Notes: generated from the sequence alone by a model not told the origin. Positions 8,802-18,337 are shown, counted from the stretch's first letter. The stretch is DNA of 64,000 nt from JBAYIE01 sp041665785 (GCA_041665785.1 JBAYIE010000012.1:35618-99617); one strand, 5' to 3'. Numbers and translations: made by a program.

Positions 8802-8828
8802 AAAAAGTCCCGCTATGCGGGACCTTTT
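8802..8828. terminator. bidirectional hairpin terminator between convergent genes
   Basis: GTCCCGC and GCGGGAC form a perfect 7-bp stem around a TAT loop (8807-8823). It is flanked by AAAAA on the left and CTTTT on the right, so it can act on transcripts from either side: the plus-strand 97-residue protein and the minus-strand 111-residue protein. Confidence 0.85.
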
Positions 8829-8886
8829 GCGTAATCAATCGATATAAAACATGGCAACTGTAATTTCGTTGCTCAGGTTTCCGTAG

Positions 8887-9222
8887 TTAAAAGTTGAGAA
8901 CTGTGGTTACCGGCTGCTGTTCATTGGGCACCGATTCATTCACCACCGGAATGTTCTCTTTGTTCTCAGTTTTCTTAACAGGAGTTGAGTTGCTTTTTGT
9001 TTTGGGCAATTCAGCCTGACCGAGAACTTCAAATTTATGCTCTTTTGCAAACATACCCAAAGCAATAGCTTGTTTTATTCCATTGATAATCAAGCTGATC
9101 TCAAAATCATCAGCCGAGAGCCCTTTCGGGTTTACAGTGAAGGTCAGACGTTGATCCAAACAATAATCCAACAAGGTTTGGATGGATTTTCTTTTCGATA
9201 AGAGGGTTACTTTTTCTTCCAT
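8887..9222 (-). CDS. hypothetical protein, 111 residues
   Basis: A soluble protein starting MEEKVTLLSKRKSIQTLLDY. The first 70 residues look folded (helix, beta, helix), with a predicted helix IINGIKQAIALGMFAKEH; the last 40 are Pro/Asn/Gln-rich and probably disordered. There is no signal peptide or known motif. It is alone on the minus strand between two intergenic regions. No family is recognised. Just past the stop, another frame reads a protein-like stretch of 24 codons, so a small frameshift near the C-terminus cannot be excluded. Confidence 0.65.
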   Translation of the reverse strand: MEEKVTLLSKRKSIQTLLDYCLDQRLTFTVNPKGLSADDFEISLIINGIKQAIALGMFAKEHKFEVLGQAELPKTKSNSTPVKKTENKENIPVVNESVPNEQQPVTTVLNF

Positions 9223-9418
9223 AATTTTAGTATAAGTTTCTGATAATCAGTAATCTGATTTTGGTTTTTGACTTAGGTGAAGATAGTCATGCCGGATGAA
9301 ATGAAGAAATGAATGGGGTGATTTATACCCACAACTTTAGCTCCATAATTAACAGCCTATACACAAATTGAGTGGAATGGTGGAAAAGGGGTGGAAAAGA
9401 CAGCAGTTATCCACGCAT

Positions 9419-12214
9419 TTAACGTAAAATCGTCACATTGCCCGAATCATAATAGGTGCTTTGATCCCAACCTGTATAGGAAACCAGGTAAACATACACA
9501 TCAGCCGGAGCTTCCCGGCCATCGTTTGTCTCACCCTTCCAATGCACATTCTTATCGTTGGTTTGAAAAATTAACTGCCCCCACTTGTTGTAAACCCTAA
9601 GTTCATAGTCTTTTACAAATACATCCCGGATCGACCATTCATCATTGACACCATCCTGATTCACGGTAAAAGCATTGGGTACATGTAATAAAGGAGATTG
9701 AATCAATTCGATCTGGTTGGATTGACTGTACAATACAGGAATAGCACTATTGTCATAATCCCCATCCAATATCAGCGGATTTTCCTGATTGGCTGTAACG
9801 TAATAGTAGAATTTGCCGGCTTTGGTATTAAGCTTATTATCGTTAAACTCTACAACTGTATTGTCCGTATTATCCAGCTTTTCAAACGGACGCAGATTAT
9901 CTCCTTTGTATAATGTATAACATTTTGTGCCGTTATCCCAATACGTATATGGAGTCCAGTTTACATGGCTTTCAAATGGAACGGATACTCCATCCAATAA
10001 AATCGAACAGGCAATCTGCCCAGCAGGACCATAATTCTGGCAGGTATCCTTCATGATCACATGATAACAATATGAATAGCGCTGCACATCTACCTGATAA
10101 TCGGTGAAGCTGGTATCACCGGTTTGAAAGTAATCGGCAAGTTCGCTGAAGTTGTCGTTTCCTCGTTTCGACTTATAAATATAATACCGGGCAAAATCTT
10201 TCTCTTTTGTTTTCGGCCAGATCATCTGAATGGCCTTATTGTCTACAACCGTAACATTGAGCATTTTTTGCTGCTCCGGGGTTGGTTTCAGATTGGATGC
10301 TGTTTCGGTTGTTTCGGAGGAGGGGCCTTCAACACGGCAAAGGTTTTCGGTACGAATCAAATAACTGTAATTAGTGATCCGGTTATTAAAAGATGTATAA
10401 TCAGTTAAGATAGAACGCTCAGCTTGCGGTTTAATGGAGTCAATCAATGCAAAGGTTCCGCCATCTACAGCACGATATGCATGATACGATCGATAATACG
10501 GATTGATATAAGTGGAATCCGCAAATTCAATTCGTGTCTGATTGTTGTTTACCAATGTCATGCATAATATTCCCACAGGATCAACTAACGGCATGGAATC
10601 AATATGAATGACCAGGGGTGCAGAATGATAAGTCGGGAAACATCCGTTATCCGTAACCTGCACCTCAAATGCATTGTATGATTTTCCGGTCTGACTGCAG
10701 TCTGTTTTCCAGCACAATTGCGATTGTCCCTGTTCAAATGCTTCGAATGAAAAAGGAGTATTTAATCCGGGATGTGTAGTATAGGCAGGATTTGCAAATG
10801 CATTTCCATTGATTTTTACTTTAATCGAGTCGCCCGGATCAGCTACCAAAATATCCAGACAAAGCTCGTCAGGAATGCGGACGGTAAAATTTCCGATTTC
10901 AGAGGAGTCTCCTGCTTCATTGCGGAACCAGATTTTTGGTTTGGTTGATGGCATCGAATCAATGCGAACGGAAAATGTTGATTTGGTTATTTTGGGTACG
11001 GGGCAACCATTGTCTCTCACTTCCACATTGAAAAATTGTATGGGTAAACCGGTCAGGCTGCAATCGGTTTGCCAGCAAAAACGGGTCGAACCATTTTTGA
11101 ATCCGCTGAAAGAAAATGGTGAATCAATGGTAGGGCGCTGCTGAATATTCGGATTGTTAAACGCATTGCCGGAAATTTTCACATATAAACTATCTGTAAA
11201 GTCGCTGAGATTTATATTGAAACAAACTTTTTCAGGAATGTGTACTGCATACGAACCGCTGGCAAATGTTCCATCCAGGTTTTTATACAATACCGCCGGA
11301 AAAGGATTCGAAAGGCAATTCGTTACACTGAACTGTAACTCGAGTCGTACCTCTCCTAACTTTTTGCCGAAACGGAATTCCTCCACGCGAATGGCTCCTA
11401 CAAATACACCCACCTCGGTTGGAGTAACAGTAAGCTGACCTGTAATAGGGTGAATGCTTAATGCCGGACTTCCCCTTATTTCTTTTGTATCATCAAAACC
11501 GGGCTGCCAGGCTATGGTGGGATAAGGTCCAGCCTCCGGATCTGTGGTAGCCGGTTGATTCTGATCCAGCAATCCGTTCAAAGGTGTTATGAGAGAATAA
11601 TGCAATGAATCTCCATCCGTTTCAACAAAATTCATGTTGTAGGTATATGGATTATCCTTGCATAAATAGGTAAAAGGATTGCTGGTGAATTCGGGTGTGG
11701 AATTATAAGCACCAAATGGGGGCACTTCAGCATAAATAGCTATGGCCGCCGCATTGGGAGAAACAATATTCTGAATGATTTTATTCCGGCAGCAACGTTG
11801 ATAAACAAAGTAATATCCTGCATTGCTGTTATAAGTAGCCGGACTGAAATTTATTAATTTGGTATACGTTCCCAATTCGGTACAAACATCCGGTTCATCT
11901 GAACATTCAGGTCCAGACAATTTCAACTTAACAACAGTGGGTGCACCCATATCAATGACTTGCCTCCTGCCATGGGTTCCCAAATCAAACATTCCAATGA
12001 TACATGGTGAAGATCCCGGACCTCCGGTCATACCATCAAATGCTGCCTGTGCATTGTAACAATCGCGCAGTACTTTTAACGTAAGCTGATACGTATTTCC
12101 GGAAATATATTTTAATGAAATAGAACCACCCACAATATGAGTTGCTTCTGCATTCCTGTGAATGAAGAGCAATAACAACAAACATATCAGTGATTTACGC
12201 AACAAGGTGATCAA
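9419..12214 (-). CDS. secreted multidomain protein with type B T9SS sorting domain
   Basis: This 931-residue exported protein begins with a hydrophobic signal peptide (LICLLLLLFIHRNAEA), followed by the ATHIVGG motif often seen at the mature start of such Bacteroidota proteins. The middle contains two similar Ig-like units (around 320-420 and 425-535; each ends in an FxVxVxDNGCxP segment and an IDSMP linker) and fibronectin-like segments (about 640-830). The last 85 residues (VPNAFTVNQDGVNDEW, then YNKWGQLIF) form the gliding-associated/type B C-terminal domain that directs export by the T9SS. No ATG starts the frame; the first usable codon is TTG at 12214, so the exact start is uncertain. 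Function is likely surface adhesion or a matrix role, inferred from architecture only. Confidence 0.9.
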   Translation of the reverse strand: MITLLRKSLICLLLLLFIHRNAEATHIVGGSISLKYISGNTYQLTLKVLRDCYNAQAAFDGMTGGPGSSPCIIGMFDLGTHGRRQVIDMGAPTVVKLKLSGPECSDEPDVCTELGTYTKLINFSPATYNSNAGYYFVYQRCCRNKIIQNIVSPNAAAIAIYAEVPPFGAYNSTPEFTSNPFTYLCKDNPYTYNMNFVETDGDSLHYSLITPLNGLLDQNQPATTDPEAGPYPTIAWQPGFDDTKEIRGSPALSIHPITGQLTVTPTEVGVFVGAIRVEEFRFGKKLGEVRLELQFSVTNCLSNPFPAVLYKNLDGTFASGSYAVHIPEKVCFNINLSDFTDSLYVKISGNAFNNPNIQQRPTIDSPFSFSGFKNGSTRFCWQTDCSLTGLPIQFFNVEVRDNGCPVPKITKSTFSVRIDSMPSTKPKIWFRNEAGDSSEIGNFTVRIPDELCLDILVADPGDSIKVKINGNAFANPAYTTHPGLNTPFSFEAFEQGQSQLCWKTDCSQTGKSYNAFEVQVTDNGCFPTYHSAPLVIHIDSMPLVDPVGILCMTLVNNNQTRIEFADSTYINPYYRSYHAYRAVDGGTFALIDSIKPQAERSILTDYTSFNNRITNYSYLIRTENLCRVEGPSSETTETASNLKPTPEQQKMLNVTVVDNKAIQMIWPKTKEKDFARYYIYKSKRGNDNFSELADYFQTGDTSFTDYQVDVQRYSYCYHVIMKDTCQNYGPAGQIACSILLDGVSVPFESHVNWTPYTYWDNGTKCYTLYKGDNLRPFEKLDNTDNTVVEFNDNKLNTKAGKFYYYVTANQENPLILDGDYDNSAIPVLYSQSNQIELIQSPLLHVPNAFTVNQDGVNDEWSIRDVFVKDYELRVYNKWGQLIFQTNDKNVHWKGETNDGREAPADVYVYLVSYTGWDQSTYYDSGNVTILR

Positions 12215-12312
12215 AGCTAAGGATATATGTGAGAAAAAAGTATGCCGCAGGTGTAAAAATTCAGGGTTACTAAACCAATCCTGAAAGGACGCAACAACCC
12301 TGTAAAAGATGA

Positions 12313-12335
12313 CCGCAACCCTAAAAGGGCTGCGG
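12313..12335. terminator. possible hairpin between rny and the T9SS type B gene
   Basis: CCGCA-A-CCCT pairs with AGGG-C-TGCGG around AAA, with one mismatch. It lies just past the rny stop codon on the minus strand, where it is followed by a modest T-rich stretch (TCATCTTTT). It may end the maeB-rny unit, but the T-tract is weak. Confidence 0.4.
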
Positions 12336-12367
12336 CATTAACAATTTATTAAGAAATTTTAGAGAGC

Positions 12368-13909
12368 TTATTTTGCGTAATTCACTGCGCGCTTCTCGCG
12401 GATTACCGTAATTTTTATCTGACCCGGATAGGTCATTTCTTTCTGGATGCGTTGTGATAAATCTACCGATAAAATATCGGCCTGGGCATCGGTTACTTTT
12501 TCGGATTCTACAATCACACGTAATTCTCGTCCGGCCTGAATCGCATATGATTTTTCTACACCGGCATAACTGAGTGCAATGTTTTCGAGGTCCTTCAATC
12601 GCTTCATGTAATTCTCACTGTCTTCGCGGCGGGCACCCGGGCGGGCGCCGCTGATCGCATCGCAAGCCTGAATAATCGGAGAAAGAATAGAAGTCATTTC
12701 CACCTCGTCGTGATGCGCACCAATGGCATTCACTACTTCCCAATTTTCTTTGTATTTCTCAGCCAGTTTCATTCCGAGTAATGCATGCGGAGTTTCCGGA
12801 TCATCATCGGGCACTTTACCAATATCGTGCAGCAAACCAGCACGCTTGGCCAGCTTCACATTCAATCCGAGTTCCGCAGCCATGGTAGCACACAGGTTGG
12901 CTACTTCGCGGCTGTGCTGCAACAAATTCTGTCCGTAAGATGAGCGGTAACGCATGCGTCCAACCATACGAATCAGCTCCGGATGTAATCCATGAATGCC
13001 CAAATCGATGCAGGTTCGTTCGCCGATTTCCACTACTTCCTCTTCCAGTTGTTTGCGTGTTTTGGCTACAATTTCTTCAATACGAGCCGGGTGAATCCTT
13101 CCGTCTTGCACCAACCGGTGCAACGACAGGCGGGCAATCTCGCGGCGAATAGGATCGAAGCAGGAAAGGATAATGGCCTCCGGGGTATCGTCGACAATGA
13201 TTTCTACTCCTGTGGCTGCTTCCAGTGCACGGATATTTCTTCCTTCACGTCCGATAATACGCCCTTTCATTTCATCGTTTTCGATATTGAAAACCGATAC
13301 TGAATTTTCAATGGCATGCTCAGCCGCTGTACGCTGAATAGAACTTAAAATAACTTTCTTGGCTTCTTTCCCGGCAGTAAGTTTTGCTTCATCCACAATT
13401 TCTTTGATGCTGCTCATAGCCTCGGTGCGGGCTTCTTCGGTTAAGGCTTCTACCAATTGCTTTTTGGCTTCTTCGGTTGAAAGGCCGGCAATTTTCTCGA
13501 GTTGTTTTAATTGATTGTGAATAGCCTTTTCAGCTTCTTCTTTCTTGATGGTAAGCGCTTCCATTTGCTTGGTGAGGGATGCGCGGATTTGTTCCAGATC
13601 AGCATCTTTTCGCTGCGTCTGTTCAATTTTCTGATTCAGTGTTTGCTCTTTTTGCTTGATGCGGTTTTCGCTGATCTGAACCTGTTGATTGCGTTGTTGA
13701 ACTTCTTTTTCGTGTTCCGCCTTGAGTTGCAGGAAACGCTCTTTGGCTTCCAGCTGGCGGTCTTTTACGAGCATTTCGCCTTTTGTTTTTGCTTCGGCAA
13801 GAATGGATTCGGCATTATTCCGCAGGGCAGTACGGTTTAACAAGTACATACCTGCACCACCTATTCCCAAAGCGACCATGCCTACAATGACTACTAAATA
13901 AATTTCCAT
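12368..13909 (-). CDS. rny: ribonuclease Y
   Basis: RNase Y is a membrane-anchored endoribonuclease that starts mRNA decay. The 513-residue protein has an N-terminal transmembrane anchor (LVVIVGMVALGIGGAGMYLL), a long coiled coil (about 30-170), a KH RNA-binding domain with IIGREGRNIRALE, and an HD phosphohydrolase domain with the metal-binding LLHDIGKVPDDD motif. It starts with an ATG and lies 57 bp downstream of zapA on the same strand, so it is probably part of the maeB - coiled-coil - zapA - rny unit. Confidence 0.97.
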   Translation of the reverse strand: MEIYLVVIVGMVALGIGGAGMYLLNRTALRNNAESILAEAKTKGEMLVKDRQLEAKERFLQLKAEHEKEVQQRNQQVQISENRIKQKEQTLNQKIEQTQRKDADLEQIRASLTKQMEALTIKKEEAEKAIHNQLKQLEKIAGLSTEEAKKQLVEALTEEARTEAMSSIKEIVDEAKLTAGKEAKKVILSSIQRTAAEHAIENSVSVFNIENDEMKGRIIGREGRNIRALEAATGVEIIVDDTPEAIILSCFDPIRREIARLSLHRLVQDGRIHPARIEEIVAKTRKQLEEEVVEIGERTCIDLGIHGLHPELIRMVGRMRYRSSYGQNLLQHSREVANLCATMAAELGLNVKLAKRAGLLHDIGKVPDDDPETPHALLGMKLAEKYKENWEVVNAIGAHHDEVEMTSILSPIIQACDAISGARPGARREDSENYMKRLKDLENIALSYAGVEKSYAIQAGRELRVIVESEKVTDAQADILSVDLSQRIQKEMTYPGQIKITVIREKRAVNYAK

Positions 13910-13966
13910 ACCTTAATGGTTTAATGAATACGAAATAAAATAAGGCAGGTTAACGGGTGGGGTCGG

Positions 13967-14254
13967 TTACAGATTTACAGGCTCGAGCATCTGCTGCAAT
14001 TGTTGCACTTCCTTCTGCAATAGTTCCTGCTCGCGGGAATGTGTATTTTTCAGCCGTATCAACTCATATGCTATTTCCAGGCTTATCATGGAAAGCATGT
14101 CTTGCATATCCTTTACCGCAAAAAGCTGTTGTAAATCTTTCAGCTTATCGTTTATAAGCTTTGCCGCCCGTCGTACCATTTCTTCTTCATCTGCCTGAAC
14201 AGTAAGCGGATAAGACCGGTTGGCTATATTTACTTTAATGGATAATTCTTCCAC
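13967..14254 (-). CDS. zapA: cell division protein ZapA
   Basis: ZapA binds FtsZ and bundles its filaments at the division site. The 95-residue protein fits: an N-terminal globular head starting with beta strand ELSIKVNIANRSYPL, then a C-terminal coiled coil (RLKNTHSREQELLQKEVQQLQQ). The start codon is GTG at 14254. An 8-bp gap separates it from a small coiled-coil gene upstream, a pairing that suggests the two proteins work together in division. Confidence 0.9.
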   Translation of the reverse strand: MEELSIKVNIANRSYPLTVQADEEEMVRRAAKLINDKLKDLQQLFAVKDMQDMLSMISLEIAYELIRLKNTHSREQELLQKEVQQLQQMLEPVNL

Positions 14255-14262
14255 GTAACAGC

Positions 14263-14562
14263 TTAATGTTTTTCACCAATTAATCTGATACACTCCTCGA
14301 TATCACGGATATAGCGATTGATTACCAGTGCAATTTCAGCTTTATCGGCGCTTTTATCTTGAAGTGCTACAGCAATGTTAACGATTTTATTTTGTTCTTC
14401 TAAAGTCCGGGTTAGAATTTTTTCCTTCTGCAAACGGGCATTCAGTGTTTCCAATTCCTGCAGAAGCGTCTTTACCTGCTTCTCAAGCGCTTGTTTATCA
14501 GCTAACAATCGGGCCACCTTTGCCCGAATAACCTGGATCTGCTGGTTCATTTCGCCCGACAT
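14263..14562 (-). CDS. small coiled-coil protein next to zapA
   Basis: This 99-residue protein starts MSGEMNQQIQVIRAKVARLL and is almost entirely predicted coiled coil up to about residue 60. A short C-terminal helical segment follows (IALVINRYIRDIEECIRLI). I chose the ATG at 14562; it overlaps the 3' end of maeB by a few bases in a different frame. The position just upstream of zapA, the size and the fold suggest a ZapB-like or other divisome partner, but that is inference from context. I do not recognise a named family. Confidence 0.75.
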   Translation of the reverse strand: MSGEMNQQIQVIRAKVARLLADKQALEKQVKTLLQELETLNARLQKEKILTRTLEEQNKIVNIAVALQDKSADKAEIALVINRYIRDIEECIRLIGEKH

Positions 14563-14566
14563 ACTG

Positions 14567-16825
14567 TTATTCTTTTGATTGTGCGTCGACCACAGCAATG
14601 ATGACCATGTTCACAATTTCCCGCACACTGCTTCCCAACTGTAGAATATGCGCCGATTTTTTCAATCCCAGCAAAACAGGACCGATTGCTTCAGCCGCAC
14701 CCAATTCCTGCAATAATTTGTAGGCAATATTTCCTGCCGAAAGTTTAGGAAAAATAAGGGTATTTACCGGTTCACCCACCAATTCGCTGAATGGAAAGTT
14801 CTCTTGTAACATTTTCTGATTGAGGGCTACATTGGCCTGAATATCTCCATCTACCACCATATAAGGGTATTCGTGCTTGAGTATTTCGTGTGCCAATGCC
14901 ATTTTACTGGGTGTATCACCCATGGCTGATCCGAAATTCGAATACGACAAAAGTGCGATGCGGGGTTGTATATTGAACTTCTTCACCGCATCGTAGGTCA
15001 GTTTCGTGATATCGACAATATCATCTACATCCGGATTGATATTGATGGTCGTATCGGAGAAGAAAAGTGTTCCCTTTTTACTCAACATCACATACATACC
15101 GGCTACTTTGCGAATGCCATCCTGTTTGCCAAAAATCTGCAAAGCAGGTTTAATCGTACTCGGATAATTTTTAGTCAGTCCGGTGATGATAGCATCCGCT
15201 TCACCCAATTCCACCATCATTGGTGCAAAATGGTGACGATCGCGCATGATTTTTCTCGCTTCATGCAGGGTCACTCCCTTGCGTTTCCGTTTCTCATAAA
15301 ACCATTGGGCAAACTCCTCACGTTTGGCGTCTTCTTCCAATGGGTTGATGATGGGAATGCCTTCCAGATGAATATTATTTTCAGCAATGATGGCTTCAAT
15401 TTTCTCCCGGTTACCCAATAAGATAGGATGCGCCATTCCTTCTTCTTTCACCAATTGTGCTGCCCGCAATATTTTATAATTATCGGCTTCGGCAAATACA
15501 ACACGTTTTGGATTTTGACGGGCTTTGCTTCCCAATACCCGGATGAAGTTGCTCTCCTGACCCATGCGCGTATTGAGTTCGTTTTTATACGCCTCCCAAT
15601 CGGTAATCATTTTTCGCGCCACTCCTGAATCTATCGCTGCCTTGGCAACTGCCGGCGAAATGGTAGCAATCAGGCGTGGATCAAGTGCTTTGGGAATGAT
15701 ATAGGTTTTGCCGAATTGAATGCTTTTTTCGTTGTAAGCCAGGTTCACAATTTCGGGAACAGGTTCTTTGGCCAAAGCCGCTAAGGCTTTTACGGCAGCC
15801 AGTTTCATTTCTTCGTTGATTCGGCTTGCCCGTACATCCAGGGCACCACGGAAAATAAACGGAAAACCAAGAACATTGTTGACCTGATTCGGATGATCGC
15901 TGCGACCGGTTGCAATGATAATATCTTTGCGTGATGCGATGGCATCGGCATACGAAATTTCAGGATCCGGATTTGCAAGAGCAAACAAAATGCAATCTTT
16001 GGCCATGCTGCGCACCATATCCTGCGAAACTATATTGCCTTTCGAAAGTCCCACAAAAACATCAGCACCTTTCATGGCTTCGGTGAGTGTGTTTAAATTT
16101 TTATTGGTAGCGTAAAATTGTTTGGTTGAATCGAGATTGGGCGAATCCAGACGGATTACTCCTTTGCTATCGCACATCACCAGGTTTTCTTTTTTAACTC
16201 CCAGACTCAAAAACACATTGGCACACGACATCGCAGATGCACCCGCACCATTGAATACCACTTTTACATTGGCTATTTTCTTGCGCACTACTTCCAGCGC
16301 ATTTAACAAAGCCGCCCCTACGATAATCGCCGTTCCATGCTGATCATCGTGCATAATGGGTATATCCAGTTCTTCTTTGAGCCGGCGTTCAATCTCGAAA
16401 CACTCCGGTGCTTTGATATCCTCGAGGTTAATGCCTCCAAAGGTTGGACTGATGGCTTTAACGGTACGAATAAATTCTTCGGTGTCTTTGGTGTTTACTT
16501 CTATATCGAATACGTCGATATCGGCGAATATTTTGAACAGAACGCCTTTGCCTTCCATTACAGGTTTTGAAGCCAGGGGTCCGATATCGCCTAAACCGAG
16601 CACAGCTGTGCCGTTGGAAATAACAGCTACCAGATTTCCTTTAGCAGTGTATTTGTATACATCATCCGGATTTTCGGCAATAGCGAGGCAGGGTTCGGCC
16701 ACGCCCGGCGAGTAAGCCAGACTCAGATCACGTTTGGTATTGGTAGGTTTGGTAGAAATAACAGCAATCTTACCGGGCCTTCCTTTGCTGTGATACTTGA
16801 GGGCATCGTCTTTTAAAGTCGACAT
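14567..16825 (-). CDS. maeB: NADP-dependent malic enzyme with phosphotransacetylase-like domain
   Basis: MaeB decarboxylates malate oxidatively to pyruvate and makes NADPH. The 752-residue protein has the N-terminal malic enzyme domain (about 1-420), with SLAYSPGVAEPC and the catalytic KDTEEFIRTVK / GINLEDIKAPECF region. An NAD(P)-binding Rossmann segment VVFNGAGASAMSC follows. The C-terminal half (about 425-752) is a phosphotransacetylase-like domain that in MaeB proteins is thought to be regulatory, binding acetyl-CoA. The ATG at 16825 is 5 bp from a -7-like box, so the transcript may have almost no leader. Confidence 0.96.
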   Translation of the reverse strand: MSTLKDDALKYHSKGRPGKIAVISTKPTNTKRDLSLAYSPGVAEPCLAIAENPDDVYKYTAKGNLVAVISNGTAVLGLGDIGPLASKPVMEGKGVLFKIFADIDVFDIEVNTKDTEEFIRTVKAISPTFGGINLEDIKAPECFEIERRLKEELDIPIMHDDQHGTAIIVGAALLNALEVVRKKIANVKVVFNGAGASAMSCANVFLSLGVKKENLVMCDSKGVIRLDSPNLDSTKQFYATNKNLNTLTEAMKGADVFVGLSKGNIVSQDMVRSMAKDCILFALANPDPEISYADAIASRKDIIIATGRSDHPNQVNNVLGFPFIFRGALDVRASRINEEMKLAAVKALAALAKEPVPEIVNLAYNEKSIQFGKTYIIPKALDPRLIATISPAVAKAAIDSGVARKMITDWEAYKNELNTRMGQESNFIRVLGSKARQNPKRVVFAEADNYKILRAAQLVKEEGMAHPILLGNREKIEAIIAENNIHLEGIPIINPLEEDAKREEFAQWFYEKRKRKGVTLHEARKIMRDRHHFAPMMVELGEADAIITGLTKNYPSTIKPALQIFGKQDGIRKVAGMYVMLSKKGTLFFSDTTININPDVDDIVDITKLTYDAVKKFNIQPRIALLSYSNFGSAMGDTPSKMALAHEILKHEYPYMVVDGDIQANVALNQKMLQENFPFSELVGEPVNTLIFPKLSAGNIAYKLLQELGAAEAIGPVLLGLKKSAHILQLGSSVREIVNMVIIAVVDAQSKE

Positions 16826-16830
16826 AAGCG

Positions 16831-16838
16831 CAAAAATT
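16831..16838 (-). promoter_or_regulatory. -7-like element abutting the maeB start codon
   Basis: Read on the minus strand this is AATTTTTG, one mismatch from TAnnTTTG. It is followed by CGCTT and then the maeB ATG. If it is used, the mRNA would start within a few bases of the start codon. Confidence 0.35.
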
Positions 16839-16928
16839 GAGATGCGAGTTTACGATAATATTCAGGTGCTTACAACCTCATAATACCTAAGAGTTATCAG
16901 GAAGCCTGAGGCTGCGCGGGTTATGCCA

Positions 16929-17636
16929 TCAGAAATTGGGTGAGATCGACATTTCTGAATAATAATCGAGGATATAATTTACTGCATCCTCTGCCGTATC
17001 TACTACTTTAAATAAATGCAGATCGTCGGGTTTAACATTGTGTTCTTCGTTGCACATGGTGTTTTGAATCCAATGCAACAAACCTTCCCAATATTTACTT
17101 CCAACCAAAACAACCGGGAAACGTGCAACCTTATGCGTTTGAATCAGGGTAAGCGCTTCAAACAACTCATCCATGGTTCCAAAACCTCCGGGAAGAGCCA
17201 CAAAACCCTGTGAGTATTTTACGAACATCACCTTTCGCACAAAGAAATAATCGAAATTGATGATCTTATCGTGATCGAGGTATGCATTGTGAAATTGTTC
17301 AAACGGAAGTTCAATATTGAGCCCGACCGATTTGCCACCTGCTTCTTTGGCGCCTTTATTGGCAGCTTCCATTATTCCCAATCCACCACCGGTAATTACT
17401 CCGAAACCCGCAGCCACCAGCTTGGCCGCTATTTCTTCAGCCAGTTTGTAATAAGGATTTTCCGATTGCGTGCGTGCCGATCCGAAAATAGAAACGCAAG
17501 GACCGATACGGCTCATTTTTTCGAACCCATCCACAAATTCGGCCATGATTTTAAACGTCGCCCAACTGTCGGTTACTTTTATTTCCGGCCAGTTTTTACG
17601 CGCAAACGCTTTCCGTATTCTTTCTTCGTCACTCAT
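16929..17636 (-). CDS. LOG family protein (TIGR00730), putative nucleoside monophosphate phosphoribohydrolase
   Basis: This 235-residue Rossmann-fold protein has both family signatures: GGGLGIMEAANKGA from 83 and PGGFGTMDE at 149-157. The LOG family was long annotated as lysine decarboxylase. Characterised members hydrolyse cytokinin riboside 5'-monophosphates or other nucleotides, releasing ribose 5-phosphate. In most bacteria the physiological substrate is unknown. It follows yqeY by 23 bp on the same strand and probably shares its transcript. Confidence 0.92.
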   Translation of the reverse strand: MSDEERIRKAFARKNWPEIKVTDSWATFKIMAEFVDGFEKMSRIGPCVSIFGSARTQSENPYYKLAEEIAAKLVAAGFGVITGGGLGIMEAANKGAKEAGGKSVGLNIELPFEQFHNAYLDHDKIINFDYFFVRKVMFVKYSQGFVALPGGFGTMDELFEALTLIQTHKVARFPVVLVGSKYWEGLLHWIQNTMCNEEHNVKPDDLHLFKVVDTAEDAVNYILDYYSEMSISPNF

Positions 17637-17659
17637 AATATGGTGTTCCTCAACTGCAA

Positions 17660-18115
17660 TTAACCCAACAATTGTTTCAATACAGCAGAGATTACTTTAC
17701 CATCTGCTTTTCCCGCCAATGCTTTCATCGCCAAAGGCATCATTTTTCCGAAATCTGCCGCGCCTGTTGCGCCGTTTTCTGTCAACAGGTTTTGCAATAT
17801 TGATTTGATTTCCGCTTCATCCATTTGTTTAGGAAGATACCGTTCGATTACCGTCAATTCCTCCGCTTCTGTTTGTGCCAGATCAACCCGTCCGTTTTGT
17901 GTATAAATATCAAACGACTCTTTGCGTTGCTTGGCTAATTTCTGAAATACTTTGATGGCTTGTTCATCGCTTACTTTTCCATCTGCGCTGGCACCTTTGT
18001 CGGTAGCTGCCAGAAGCAATGCCGATTTTAATCCGCGCAATGCGCGCAGGCTTATTTCATCGCGTGATTTCATGGCCGCAATTACATCGGCATTCACCTG
18101 ATCTTGTAAACTCAT
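17660..18115 (-). CDS. GatB/YqeY domain-containing protein
   Basis: This protein of about 151 residues begins MSLQDQVNADVIAAMKSRDE. It is all-helical, with the YqeY features ALRGLKSALLL, RKESFDIYTQNGR and the C-terminal GKMMPLAMKALAGKADGKVIS. The YqeY domain is the tail of the tRNA-dependent amidotransferase subunit GatB, but stand-alone YqeY proteins have no confirmed function. I took the second ATG (18115); the first is two codons upstream at 18121. Confidence 0.9.
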   Translation of the reverse strand: MSLQDQVNADVIAAMKSRDEISLRALRGLKSALLLAATDKGASADGKVSDEQAIKVFQKLAKQRKESFDIYTQNGRVDLAQTEAEELTVIERYLPKQMDEAEIKSILQNLLTENGATGAADFGKMMPLAMKALAGKADGKVISAVLKQLLG

Positions 18116-18337
18116 ATGCATCTGATATTAATAATTAACATTTTCTGATTTTTTTGGGCGTTCATTTTGCTCAATTTCTACCTCTCGTTCCATATATAAC
18201 TTTTGATGTTGCGTGTCTGTTTATCCATGTTGTATGCAGTTTAATTCAAAATTGGAACAAACTACATACCAACGAAAATCTTCCTTTTGAAAATTGATTT
18301 TCATTCAAATCCACGGGAAAGTGCATCTAAAAGTAAA

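Noticed and set aside
8835..8906. Small gene or frameshifted tail after the 111-residue protein
   Set aside because: 24 codons on the minus strand read like protein (NYGNLSNEITVAMFYID before a stop), but the stretch has no start and is too short to separate from chance.
18122..18337. Small genes between yqeY and the phosphosulfolactate synthase gene
   Set aside because: Only frames of 21-27 codons are open on the minus strand, with no signature; I see nothing else in this 216-bp gap.
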